NCBI GenBank assembly: GCA_905182995.1
Contig: CAJJDP010000069.1
Coordinates: 343,237-407,236 of the forward strand
Length of the DNA: 64,000 nt
Source: Paramecium octaurelia
Taxonomy: Eukaryota > Ciliophora > Oligohymenophorea > Peniculida > Parameciidae
Reading direction: 5' to 3'
Positions 36,101 to 48,179 of the stretch are shown here, one piece after another. The notes beneath the pieces are model-generated. The model searched no databases, was not told the DNA's origin, and saw only the letters and a program-made list of their open reading frames with translations. How positions within the stretch are numbered: the stretch's first letter is position 1; each line of letters begins with the position of its first letter. The translations under genes and the position numbers were made by a program.

Positions 36101-38693
36101 AAAGGAAGACATGGTAAATTGATTCCGTCATCATAATACCCAGGTAAGCATAAACATTGCTTTCTTTATATACCTCTATGATAATCTCTCACACAAGTAA
36201 GACAATTATATTAAGAGTCACCAAAGCAATATTCACAATATTTATTGCATTAAAAGCAAGCATTTCCTTAAAAAAATGTAAATGGATTGCATAAGCAAAT
36301 TCCATTGCTCAAATTAAATTAATTACTAACGCATTAAGTGCATTCCTCTGCTCTTGTACATGTACTGCATCCAGGTTAATTACAATCTTTGCACATATAA
36401 GTTTCTGTCTATGAATCAAACACTAAATATTAGTTCAATCCGCAATTAGTAGTCACTGCTTCTAAACATGCATCAAAACTTGCACAGTTGGAGCAAAAAG
36501 GAGGACACTCAACATAATACTAATAATATACATAATGAATAACGATGAAATATTCTGATATTGCACAAAATTCCTTTTTTATATCAGCAGTTGCAACATC
36601 ACAAACAAATTCGACATAAAGTCTGTTAGAATAAAAGTTTGTTAAACTTATATTAAAGTATTAAATGCTTTCTAACTCTGTACAACCAACTAAATTTTAT
36701 CCTCCCCCAGGATTTCTAAAAGGTCCCTATTTTAGACTGGTTGAATCATTTCCTATAATATAAAAAAAGTCTCCAGTGTAACCATCTCCATATGTTAAAT
36801 TAAAATATATGGTGGCTGCATAATGTGGTTTTGAAATCATCCATGTTTTGATATACGATCCATCATTCCAGACTAAAAAACCTCCCAACACTATTTTATT
36901 ATTAAAAAAAGAAAATTTCTATTCTGAAGAATGGCTAAATTATGGATCAGTTGTAATATCATAAAATGCTTTAATCTCTTACAAAGTCATATTTAAATCA
37001 TAAAAGCCTTTGGCTAAGTATCTCGAATCTAAATATAATCCAATAATAATTTACATGGTAAGATATCTTCATAATCAATGCAATTTGATGAATGAATGGG
37101 GCAAGTATAAACACATGAATTTCGATATAATTTGTAATATGGTTAACACGATTGGCATGAAGAGAAGTCAGCACAAATTTTGCAATTTACTTAACAAAAT
37201 CCTTTATCTACTGTAAATTATCTAAACCCCCAAGATTCATTTTATGATGAAAGTTAACCTTTAATTAAAATATTTGGATTAGAATTAAATAATTGCAAAA
37301 TCATCTCTACTCTTAATAAAGTATAACTACTATTTTAAATATAATTCTGTTCAAATATTTTCAATTAATTTTAAACTTAGAAACTAATTGGACCTTTGGT
37401 TATTAGAGCTTATATTTGATTGTTTTATAATATGAAGATGCTACTTGTTTCGTTAAAGTTAAACAAATAAAATGTAATCCGAATTCTTATAAACTTTACA
37501 GCATTTTCTAAATTCATTTGATAAAGCATTCCTTCATTATATTGCAGCTTCCCAATAAAATCTTTATGGTAGAAATCTTCATCAACTAAATCACAGTTTT
37601 TATAATTAAATTCATCTTTCTCAAAGATAAGAGGTTGGTATCGAGGATTTGAATCAGGATTGATTGGACCATCAAATAAAGTAGCATTTTATTGTATTCT
37701 ATAGTCTTCAACGCACGTTTTATCAGAGCGTGCAATTGAATTATCTCTATCACATTCTTAACGACAGCCAATAAGAGTTTGAGAAAATTGTTTTTCTGGA
37801 ATACAAGTGCATTTCCCTTCAGATACACTTTAATTGTTAAAACATGATAAACATGATGTTTCTGCTGGGCCATCACATGTTAAACAGGTTGGATGGCATG
37901 CATTTACATATATCAATAAATTTTTAATCGTTAACTGTATATTATCATTTCCAGGGTGAAAACAAAGTTTTATGAAAAATTCATCAGTTTTCTAATAAGC
38001 GATTGTACTTACAACTGTTTAGAATTGAAATTTGTTTACTCCATTTTGGCAAATTAGAGCACTGCTTTGAATTAAATCAGATTATGTGGCATCTAGTTGA
38101 TATAATTACTACTCAGAAACTTAAGCGGTATAAAAGTTGTCAAATGTTTCTTAAGTAACTTTAAATTATGATTGCAAAAAACTATCAGCATCTTCAAAAT
38201 AAACATCAAAAATAATTTGAACTTGAAAACACTTATACAAAAATTTTTTAGACAAATGTTTTATAGACTTGTTTAAAATTACAGGCCCACTATAAGTAAA
38301 GGAAGAAAGTGATGTTTCATTTGTTTCTTAGCATTCAGATAAAATCTTCCAATTATTCTAATATATAGTCTATCCTGTAATGCTTTTATCAATAAGTTTC
38401 CAGTTGGCCACAGCATGATAAAAAAGTATTATCAATTGTGCACAAGTTTAAAAATGATAAATCATAAAATTTTATTGTGGTTTATAAATATTTTCAAAAT
38501 AAAAAGTCTAATAATTAGGCAATCCTTTTAGCCTACCAATCAAGCTTGACCTATAAAATAATTTAGATATTATTGAGTTTTCTCTTGACATTTTGGAGAA
38601 CTCATTTAATTGTTTGTTTAAATCTTAATTGCAGGTAATTTAAAAGAGAATAGCGAAGGCAAAAAAATAGAGCTTCGTAAAATTCATTAGCAT
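32087..38693 (-). CDS. Giant Cys-rich (DUF4215-type repeat) membrane protein
   Basis: Start ATG 38693 with a signal peptide (MLMNFTKLYFFAFAILFQIT), one 26-nt intron near 37025-37050, TGA 32087-32089; about 2193 residues if one lost base is restored. The N-terminal 600 residues include a CHPTCLTCDGPAETSCLSCF furin-like patch. From about 36100 down to 33700 come a dozen or more repeats of the type CGDGIVVDPFEQCDDGNDNP, NDGCYLCEYQCSKGCIEC. This C-G-D-G...E-x-C-D-D-G-N...D-G-C pattern is DUF4215/Myxococcus Cys-rich. The last 450 residues hold seven or eight hydrophobic segments (for example IFGLVLILISTLNLL, GWIHIGMFCSILASNLFI) and a charged tail. I infer a large surface protein with a multi-pass C terminus. 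A one-base loss in the T-run 35271-35276 breaks the frame. Its function is unknown. Confidence 0.85.
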
Positions 38694-40055
38694 ATATTTT
38701 AGATACCTAAATAAGAATAAGTTAATCTTATTAAATATTTAGCAAATTTACAACAATTCAAGCTCATTCAAATTTACTTTCAGACTAAAGAATTATTAAT
38801 TATTGTGTAAATAAATTTCTCAGGTCTGATAGTTGAAAGACCATCTATTAAAGAAATATCATTAAAAGTGTCCTTTATACAAGGAGAAAATTAACCATTT
38901 CTAGTCCTTAGTATTATTCAATAAAGAAAATCTGTTAGAAAGTAAAATGATAAATTTTCTTATTATTAATTTTAAGCTGAAAAATTTCTATAAAACATTA
39001 ATTATTATAAATTGATAGTCATATTTATTTTAAGTATTGTATAATCTGAAAAGTAAAAACAGCCAAAAAACTATTAAAAAAATACCAAACCCAAAATTTT
39101 TATTTTATGTTACAAATAGTACTCAAAAATACTGTTATTTCCTTTAACTTAAAAATATTCAGAATTAAATTAATCCAATTACTATAAAACAAAGAATTGG
39201 GAAAATCAAAGAATGCTCCCTAGAATAAAATTTTCAGTAGATTAATTATTTTTTATAATGAGAAATCTATGTTAATACTGAAAAACCACAATTAGATTAG
39301 CAAAAGTATATCCAAATTTCATTTGCATTGATTTCTTTTTCTGTTAATTGTTTCAAATGGAAAAATGCTTGTTTATACAAAAAGATTAAACATTTCATTT
39401 TTTATGCAAAACTCGTGGCCTTCTGAATTATTAAGGAATCTTTTTCAGAAATTTAAGATTTTAATTAGGAAATGGTAAAATAGAATAGAGTATTCATTAG
39501 GATTAGGATGCAACACTTAAATGATTAAATAATATAATTATTTCTAAATTACATTTAACAATTTAAAGATGTAATTAATAAAAATAGTAGTTTGATTGAT
39601 TATACATTTGAATTAGATCATAATTAATCAAGAAGATGAATCTTATTAAAGAAAATAAATTCTAAAATAAAAATTAAATTAAATATTATCTAGATCAATT
39701 AAGTATGATAATTTCTAGATAGGAGTATAATTTAATAAGCCCAAAGGAACACCTCTAAATTTAGATCTTTTTTAGTTAATGCCATTATCAAGATGCCATT
39801 GTTTAAGGGATTGATTGAGATATAACAGTTCCATCATCATCATAATAATATTTTATAAATTAAATTTATTAGAGTGAACTAATTAAATAATTTATTTAAT
39901 ATTTGTAATTTATCAAGTGCAAACTTTATATAATATTCTTGTGCCTTAATTTTCATTTGTGTTAATTCGATTTAAGAATAGTTGATGATTTTAAAAGATT
40001 AAATTTTTTTTTAATAAACTAGTATTTAATTTCATTCTCAAAAAAATTGATAGTT
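38694..40055. other. Intergenic, about 1.4 kb, no gene seen
   Basis: AT-rich sequence between two divergent genes. A possible short relic near 39640-39830 on the plus strand has SHIPPO-like composition but no PGPG motif. Nothing else can be supported. Confidence 0.4.
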
Positions 40056-42072
40056 ATGATAATTTCAAATAATAATATTATTTATATCTAAATGTAACAA
40101 ACTTCAAAATAATTATTTGAAGAGCTTGACTATTTTAAAATCCCTGGGCCAGGAGCATATAATTATCCTAAATAATAAGGATAAACTCCACGTTATTCGT
40201 AACTATTAAATATATTTTAAGATTTGGAAAGGAAAAGAAATATATGGTCATCAAAAAAGATCACCTTTCAGAATACTATGACATTGATAATAATTTAATA
40301 AAGCATAATAAAGCTATAAGGTTCGAATATAATTCATTTAATAAGGTTTTTATCAGGTAGGAGAGACTCTAATTCTATATATTATAATCCTGGACCAGGA
40401 AGTTACGATTTGTAAAAGTATTTAGATAAATACACGGGTTATACATTTGGAAGGAAATTGAATGGAGAAATTTCAAAACCTCAATAATTAAAAGAGTCTT
40501 AAAAAGTGCATGTTTATTTCTAATGGTCAAATAAATATTAAGAAGGAAAATGGTTTGAGTAAATACAGAATTTTTATTTAGGAATGATCCATAAAAGTAG
40601 AATAACTGTGAAAAACTTGTATTATTAAAGGCACAATCTTCTATGGAGGAATTTTTTGGGAAATAATTTGGATTATGGGTTGAATGCATAAGAAAGTAAT
40701 TAATAATATTTATATTTTAGTTAGTAATGTGAAGTATTTTTCAAAGGTTAATATGATAATGGTCAAAGGATTGGAAGATGGAAGTACTTTTGGAAAAAAA
40801 ATCTTAATTCTCCTTATGAGTTAATGTAATATTTTTTGAAAATTATTAGTTGGGGAGGATCATATGCTCAGGAGGATGGAAAATGGGTTGAGTTGAATGA
40901 AGGTTTTAATTAAGATGATATTTTAAGGAGATTGAAAAATTTTAATGAAATGAATAAACAAAAAATGAAGGAATTTACTTCAGAGTTTTCTAAAATTTTA
41001 GATATCATTTAAGAGCCTCCTGTATTAGAGTAATAATAAGGAATTTGGTCATTTTCAGCTTCAATTTGGTTTAAGGATTTTCAGTTTGAAAATGAAGATT
41101 TCTTATGGAAATGCTTTGAGAATGATTGGAGCCATAGCAAAATATCAAATTTTGTAACAAATTAGGATGAACTTTAAGAAGTCAAAAATGTAATATGGAA
41201 GGATTATAAAATGATCAAAGAAACATTTAAATGGTATTCTTCTAAATCACCATCAGGAGAAGTTTGGTCAATTTCTAATAATGTAATTGCGGATTTCGCA
41301 TTTGAAACAGGATTGTTTGATAACAAATTTAAACTTTCAGATTTGGATCTTAAATTTATTGCAACTTGTGCTGCTTCAATTGAAACTAAAAGAAATCATA
41401 GAAACCCTGAAAGAGCATTGTGTAGATATTAATTTATGGAATTCTTAGTGAGAGTCTCAATTGATAAATATTTAGAACATAAATTAGCGAATAATATAGC
41501 TGAATCTGTATAAATGCTTTTAGATCAATGTAGACCTATCATGTAAAAATTCGATGCATAAAAGTGGAGAGATGAAAAGTACTTTAATAAATAATGTGAT
41601 GATTGTTTAAAATTTTACAAACCTATGTTATATAGCGTGTATTAAAAATACTGCATAAAAAAGGTCAAATCAGGATAAAAGAAATATATAAACTTAGAAA
41701 ATTTGGGAAAAATTTGGGCAAAAACGGCAACAATCTACGATTAATTTGAACAAAATTTGGTAAGAAAATTAGACATAATAGGCATTCAATTTATCAATTC
41801 CTTCATAAATAGATGAAATAGAAAGTGATAGGATCTTCTAAATGAATTTCTAAGAATTCATGGAAGCTTTAGCAAGAATGGCGGATAAGGTTTCATTGCC
41901 TGCTGCTCCAAATATAGAGGAGAGTGAAGAATAACGTCAACACTAACCATTGCATATCAAATTAGAAAGATTTCTTATCAAATTAGCATAGACTTGTTCA
42001 TCTAAAGAACATAAATTACAATTTGGAAATAATGAAAAATGCTTGTTTAAATTTGAACATGATAATCATTGA
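40056..42072 (+). CDS. SHIPPO/YwqK-repeat protein with conserved helical C terminus
   Basis: ATG 40056 to TGA 42070-42072; six introns (23, 25, 29, 25, 24 and 22 nt; the first at 40199-40221) leave exactly 623 codons, 622 residues. Two SHIPPO units open the protein: KIPGPGAYNYPKQQGQTPRY with SFGKEKKY, and YYNPGPGSYDLQKYLDKY with YTFGRK. These occur in proteins bound to axonemal microtubules. Next come two YwqK/MORN-like units (FFKGQYDNGQRIGRWKYFW, IWGGSYAQEDGKWVELNEGF). The C-terminal 330 residues (IKETFKWYSSKSPSGEVWSI, LDLKFIATCAASIETKRNHR, RYQFMEFLVRVSIDKYLEHK, FMEALARMADKVSLPAAP) look like a conserved ciliate domain that I cannot name. A ciliary role is inferred from SHIPPO. A frame restored exactly by six introns supports an active gene. 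Confidence 0.72.
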
Positions 42073-42137
42073 TCTGATACAAAAATCAAAATTATTCTTT
42101 AAAATTATTCTTTGTTAAGTATTTAACTTATTGCTGA

Positions 42138-42700
42138 ATGAATATATCTTATAAATAGTTTAATTAAAGTTCGAATAAGCAAAATGTCTATCGCACTATT
42201 AATATTCCAGATTCTCAAATTTATAAAATATTCCCATAAGATCTAATATCATAGGGAGAAGATTTCTCCCTTTTTAATCATAAATAATTCATCTTTTAAA
42301 GTAATTTGTCTTAATAAAAATGATATATACAAAATACATTTCCCCTTTAATAAAATATCGCTAGCTTACCTTTCTATTCTTAAATTATCGAGACTAATAA
42401 GAACACTTGATATTGCTTTGAAATAATGTAGAGGACCATAAGAAGATAAATAATGGTAGCTATAAATTTATGATTTCTATGAAGATGGCTGAAACTATCA
42501 TAAGCAAGAGTGATTTTATCGTATTGTTACTTCATCTTTCTAAGGCAAAATATTGAAAGGTCGTGGATGAAATTCCTCAGTATTTTGAAATTAAAAGATG
42601 GAAATATCTTAATTTTACGATAGTTTTAAAAAAAAGGTTTTCCTATTTTAGATTAGAATTAGAGAAGTAAGGATAATGACGATTTGAATATTTAGAGTCT
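42138..42700 (+). pseudogene. Decayed gene, unknown family
   Basis: From ATG 42138 the plus strand reads MNISYKQFNQSSNKQNVYRT, INIPDSQIYKIFPQDL. Further blocks follow, such as YIQNTFPLQQNIASLPFYSQ and QLQIYDFYEDG, NYHKQE, then FYRIVTSSFQGKILKGRG. Single TGA codons interrupt them at places where a tryptophan would fit, and the frame shifts at least once. No intron explains the stops. Confidence 0.4.
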
Positions 42701-43575
42701 TTTCAAATCGCCTTAGTAAAATGAATTCTTAAAATAATTAAAAATATAACCCAATAAAGTATTTATGAATTTGAAATAGCAAACAATTTAAAAGGTTTAC
42801 TTTGAATAATTACTGACATTATATAAACAAATTTCAACTTAGATTACCAAGGATCGAAAGTAATTCCAAAATCGGATTTCCATAGAGTTTAATTCAATTT
42901 GAGGTCGGATGTTTAACAAAGGGAATTTGAATGCCTTCAAATATAGAGTTAAAAAATGAGGGTTGTATACTTCCACTATGCGCAAATCTTTTAATCTGTC
43001 GCCCTACCTAATAAGCGAATAATTTGATTGTCCCAAAAATGCTATAGCTTAGTATATGGTTTATGTAATCTGAAATATTTCTCATTTGTAATATTAATAT
43101 TCAATTAATTTTTCACTGATGATTCATTAGGGTTGTTGAAAGTAATGGTTAAATTTGATTTAAGCACTTAACTATAACCGTTCAGAACAACAAAGGGTGA
43201 ATAGAAGGAGCATAGATCGTTGATCCTGAGCGAACTCCAACTGTATATCTAGTAATGAATGAGAGGTGGCGTCAATAAGAAAGCATTCTTCTTAAATCCA
43301 ATCATGAAAATATTAATAATTAATATTATTTTTTTTCTCTCTTTTAATATCTAGAAGTTTGATATTCAGAAGGCATAAAGTCTATTATTAGAATTCTGCT
43401 TAATAAATAATTTGTAGGAAGTTTCATATGAACAAGGAAAGTAATTGTTTCATATTAATTCTTCTTCTTGAGAATGGAAAGAATATTATTTTATTATATA
43501 AGTAGAGTTGTAAATTGGGAATGTTTATAATGCTAATCTTTAGTGAATACATAAACAAATGTTCTAAGTTGACTT
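42701..43575. other. No gene seen
   Basis: AT-rich sequence between two decayed gene fragments, with no supported frame. Confidence 0.35.
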
Positions 43576-44216
43576 ATGTATGAATAAAGATTGGCTCTAA
43601 AGTAATTTTATGCAGCACAATAATAATGTGGGAATGTAATGAGATGCATTTCTTATTTCTCAAGAACTACTTAAGGCTTTGTTGAATAAATTCGTTTAAC
43701 TTGCAGATTGCCAAATTCCTCTCCTTTACATGAAGCATTTATTAAATCAATGATAGTATTTTATCAAAATAAAGAAAAATAAGAATTTCTAAATTATTTA
43801 ATTATATTTTTCAGTTTATATTTGATAATAATATTAAAACATAGAAATTTCTCATCTGTTACTGGCAAGGCGAAGTAATAGCAAGAAGTACATTATTGTT
43901 TTTACTTTATGAAACTGATATAAATTATAGGGGCCAAAATGATAATTGAAACACTTATCATAGGGCAAAATTAGTAAAGAGATATAGGAAGAAAGTTGTA
44001 TTCTCTTTTTATGTTAAAAGAATAATTACTTATAATTTAATACTTATTGAAGTCCCAAAATTATCAAATAAGGATCGATAATAATCAAAGGGTATCATAA
44101 GTCATTCCATTATGAAATAACTTTTTGGCTTTTTTGAATTTTCTGATATCAGAAGATATTAATTTAAACTCATATAATTCTGTTAATTTACATATTAAAG
44201 GTATGTAACTTCTTGA
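43576..44216 (+). pseudogene. Decayed gene, unknown membrane-like protein
   Basis: ATG 43576 begins MYEQRLALKQFYAAQQQCGN, then MRCISYFSRTTQGFVEQIRL and TCRLPNSSPLHEAFIK. A second frame continues with FLICYWQGEVIARSTLLFLL, YETDINYRGQNDN, a TGA, then NTYHRAKLVKRYRKKVVFSF and VPKLSNKDRQQSKGIISHSI. The in-frame TGA and the frame change suggest decay. No family is recognised. Confidence 0.4.
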
Positions 44217-45262
44217 CAAAAATCTCTGCCTTAAAAATCTCATAGCCTCTCATTGTTGATTAATATAGAAAATTTTAGATTATTAACTATTTAATTGTGA
44301 TTCTTTCTGTCTAATAAATATATATATCAAATGTATGAAAATCAATATCACAGTTTTTCCATATCAGATTTTAGGTAAATTTTAAATTTAAGGATTCTCA
44401 AATTAGAGCTTTAAAGAAAATAAAATGAATTCAATATACAAAACTCGAAAATTGTGGCATTTTTATTTTGAATTGAATATTTAGAGCTAATAATTTTGGT
44501 TAAGAAATTAATCAAAATGTATTCATTTAAGCTCCTTATAATAATTTAACATGCTGTTAATAATTTCTTATTTTAATAATATGTTTTCTTAAAGTATGGT
44601 ATACCACATCATTTTTTTTTTCTCAGTCCACCATATTTTCAAAGGTATGATAGATGGGTTTAACCTTACATTAACTTTGAGTGAGGCAATGTGAGAGCAA
44701 TCCTTTAGGTGATCGCCTCCTCAATTTACCAACTTTTAATCCCCTGCTCATATTACAGTCTCAGAAATAAACAGTGTCACGTGGGGGATGCTAGGATAAC
44801 TCCAACATGAAAAAGGGTTTTGGAAAGTTTTTTCCAAATTTTTGATTTATTTCTTATAGTTACCTTTTTAAAAGATGTTCCTTTAAAATCTCCATTTTTG
44901 TGCGAATATTTTTGGGTAGTTTTGTTTTTTCCCAAATATGGAACACTTTAGCCCTCCTTAAATATTATAGGTATTCTAGAAATACATCAAGACTAAATCG
45001 TCTTAATGAGCTTTAATAACTTCAGAAACTAGCTTTAGACCTAATTCACATCCAAAATGAGAATTTTGTTGATGTTTTTTTTATATGGTACCAATTCATG
45101 GACAAAAGATACCTCGTGCTATAGTCTAGGATTTAATGATTGACATTCTGATTAATGAATTGAATTAGTTGTTAGATTCTACAAGCTATTTGTTCTAAAA
45201 CTTTATTATTTTACTTTAGATTCTAGAGTTATTTTTCATTCAAAGCTATTGTAAAGTTTTAA
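44217..45262. other. Non-coding stretch with a G/C-richer island
   Basis: No gene found. 44615-44830 is noticeably richer in G and C than its flanks, contains CACGTGGGGG and ends near a GGAAA-GTTT-TTTCC hairpin with a T run. No tRNA, 5S or snRNA hallmark was found. Confidence 0.3.
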
Positions 45263-45466
45263 ATGAGTGATCATAGTGATAGAAATATCTATTCCAATTA
45301 TTCATCTTATAATATCTCTGTGCACAATTTTGGCCCTTCCCTCTTAAATAGCTCAAGATTTCTTGAATGCACTATAAGGTTGGAGAATTTCTATGGACAT
45401 GGGGATCTTGAATAGTCATTTCCAGTAAGTTCAAGATACCTACTTTATTCTATGTTATAATCTTGA
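45263..45466 (+). CDS. Possible N-terminal gene fragment
   Basis: ATG 45263 to TGA 45464-45466, 67 residues: MSDHSDRNIYSNYSSYNISV, HNFGPSLLNSSRFLECTI and RLENFYGHGDLEQSFP, then less natural sequence after a GTAAG that could be an intron donor at about 45425. It looks like the beginning of a real protein, but no continuation was found. Confidence 0.35.
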
Positions 45467-48179
45467 GTCAAGGTTAATTATAAGAACGTTGTAAGGCTAC
45501 ACTGTTGCTTTTAATTTTACATTTGAGCGTATAATTAACAGTAGTGTAAGCTGTAATAGTTACCTAATTATTAAGTGTAGTTTTCATTAACTGAAGCCTG
45601 AAATCATTATATCTTTATCAAATCAACTATGCATATTGATAGAAATTCAATTTCATAAACTTATTTCATGCAAACAATTTTCCATAAGCATCCCTATTTT
45701 AGTTTGAATATAACCTAATATATGGTTGTATGATTTCATATTGGAATTCAAAATCATCTTCATACCTCGCCAATTAATCTATTCCAATTACAAACACATA
45801 TTTTATTGATTTTTATGATGAGCGAGCTCATCCTTTGATTGTATATTCTATTTCAAAAATTAAATTCTTGAACTTTAATTTTTTTAGTAATTAACAATGA
45901 TTGTTTTCAATTTTAATTAGAAGATTATATCTTTTTTCTAGCCTTATCATGTCGAAAAGACTTTTTGTAACTCTTACGGGTCTGATTTAATAAAACAGTT
46001 TATTTTAAACAATTCATCAGCCTTTTAGAGAATGAAACAATATTAAGCCGAATTTATATTAACTTCATCCTAATCTAAATCAAAAAGCAATTTTATCAAA
46101 TGCAAAGAAGGTAGCACTGACCATAATTAATCGTTTAATTAACCATTAGTAATGGAATAGAAGTGAAAATGCAGATTCATACCGGATATTTTTGAATTCT
46201 TTCTTCAGAATGCTGCTTTAACAGTCTTATTAATTAATTAAATGATAGCAATAAACCTAGCCATTAACATACTCTAAAAACGCTTGATTGTAAAAACGTT
46301 GTTTGTTCCAATAGCTCCTAATATTATAATATAATCAGTTGGCTAATGATAAATTGAGGCTTTCTGATAAGATTTTAATTGCTAACCTTGGCTAAATTAA
46401 CAAAATTCAAATTCTATTTTGAGAAGCTGAAATATTTTATTGAAAAATAATTGTATAAAATTCATGTCTAAATTCTTTCATCCCTTGTTTTATTACGCGT
46501 AAGTAAGTAAGAAGCACTGCATACTTATACTCACAGCAATTTGATTGATCCTAAACTAAGTTAAAATGCCTGATAAATATTTTCTGAAGATTCTAATTCT
46601 TTTCTAATCCCAACTTTGATGAATTTCTTTAATCCAGAATATCGCTTTTGTTTAAATTGAAAACAATTTCTTAACTCATATTAAAATAAGAATTTAGTCA
46701 AGTTAAGATAATTAGGCTATGAGCTCCGATAACACGCAAAGTAAAATTATTCTATTTTTGAAAGATTCAACTGATTTTCTCACCCTCATTGCTAAATCAT
46801 AATTCATTTGTTTATTTTAGAAACCCTCACATTCTTTCTCTTTCTGATCTGGGTGCCTTTATTGTTTTCAGAGCAAGCATTTCGTAATTCAGACCTTAAT
46901 AAATTTCATGCTATTAAAACAGAATGTAATGCCTAAAAATTTCTATTGGTCTAAAGAATAAACATGTTAAAGTGCAAGCTTCATGGCGCAGTTGTATACT
47001 TAATTTGTGTTATTTTTTTTCTTTAATAAAACTAATTTGACTGAATTTGGGGGTTCCTCATTATATTTTTATTGCTCCACTTAATCAATTTGAAAAATAT
47101 ATCAAAATTTATCATTCTATATTAATTGATTATTTTAGTAGAATTGAAAATTTTTTCACGTTTCACGTTTAATTTTTATTTATTGAATTTAAACTGCCAG
47201 AATAAGTTAAAAAATGCATTCGAAATAAAATGACACTACAGCATGTTTAAAATAAAATTCATATTTTTATTGAATTAATGAATTTAATGTTTTGGGTTGA
47301 AACAAAAATAATGCAATTATTCAATCACACACATGATAAGTATGATTACTTTTCATCAATAGAGCCGAGTTCGTTTCAAATGATAATGATTTAAAAATTA
47401 GATTGTTATATTATTTTTTTTGAATACAATCTCTTTGCTGGAGGCCAATTCGATAGTCGAATCTGTGGAGTCCATATAGAAAGCCCTTCATCATGAAAAA
47501 CTAATGTATGCATCTGCATCATGAAAAACTAATGTATACATCTGCTAAAGTCTTCAGCAATTTCCTGTGACTATTAGCCAAATATAACATTGACAAAATA
47601 TAATCGAATTGAAACTAGATAGATTTAAATAGGGTAATTCTTAAATAAAAGTTCCTACAATAATATTATTTTCAGAGTTAGAGAAATATTGCTTTTAGGT
47701 ATGGCCAATGAAAACTACTAGACAAAAAATAGCTAACAAATGTTCTTCATACGTTGGACGAAAATAATGAAGTATTTTTAAAATTTTTTGATAGAGATAA
47801 AGTGATTAGCTTGACAAAAGAGTTCTATTTAAGCTCTAATAATGAAGTATTCCTGCTGTAACCCACAAGATCAAATTCAGATCCTTCAAAATTAAATTTT
47901 ATTAAATACTTAATACAAATCCTAAAAATTTTCATAATTTGTATTCTCTCACCTTATATTTCAATTTAAAATATTTGATGGCTATTCTAAAAATAATAAA
48001 TAATTTTTCAGGATCATATATACTTTTCAATTTTAAGATGATTCTATTCAACAAGAATCAATTCATAGTTTACTTTTTCAGCTATAATTTGGATTTAATC
48101 AATACGAAAATAATTATTATCTAATAAGTTAGTAATGAAAATTTTGTTTATTATTATTATTGTTTTATTTTTAATTTTA
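45467..48179. other. Gene-poor, about 2.7 kb
   Basis: AT-rich, with no supported gene or RNA on either strand, apart from the 28-bp tandem repeat at 47490-47545. Confidence 0.4.
47490..47545. repeat. 28-bp tandem repeat, two units
   Basis: Two adjacent 28-bp units (47490-47517 and 47518-47545), starting ATCATGAAAAACTAATGTAT, differ at one base. It lies in non-coding sequence. Confidence 0.85.
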
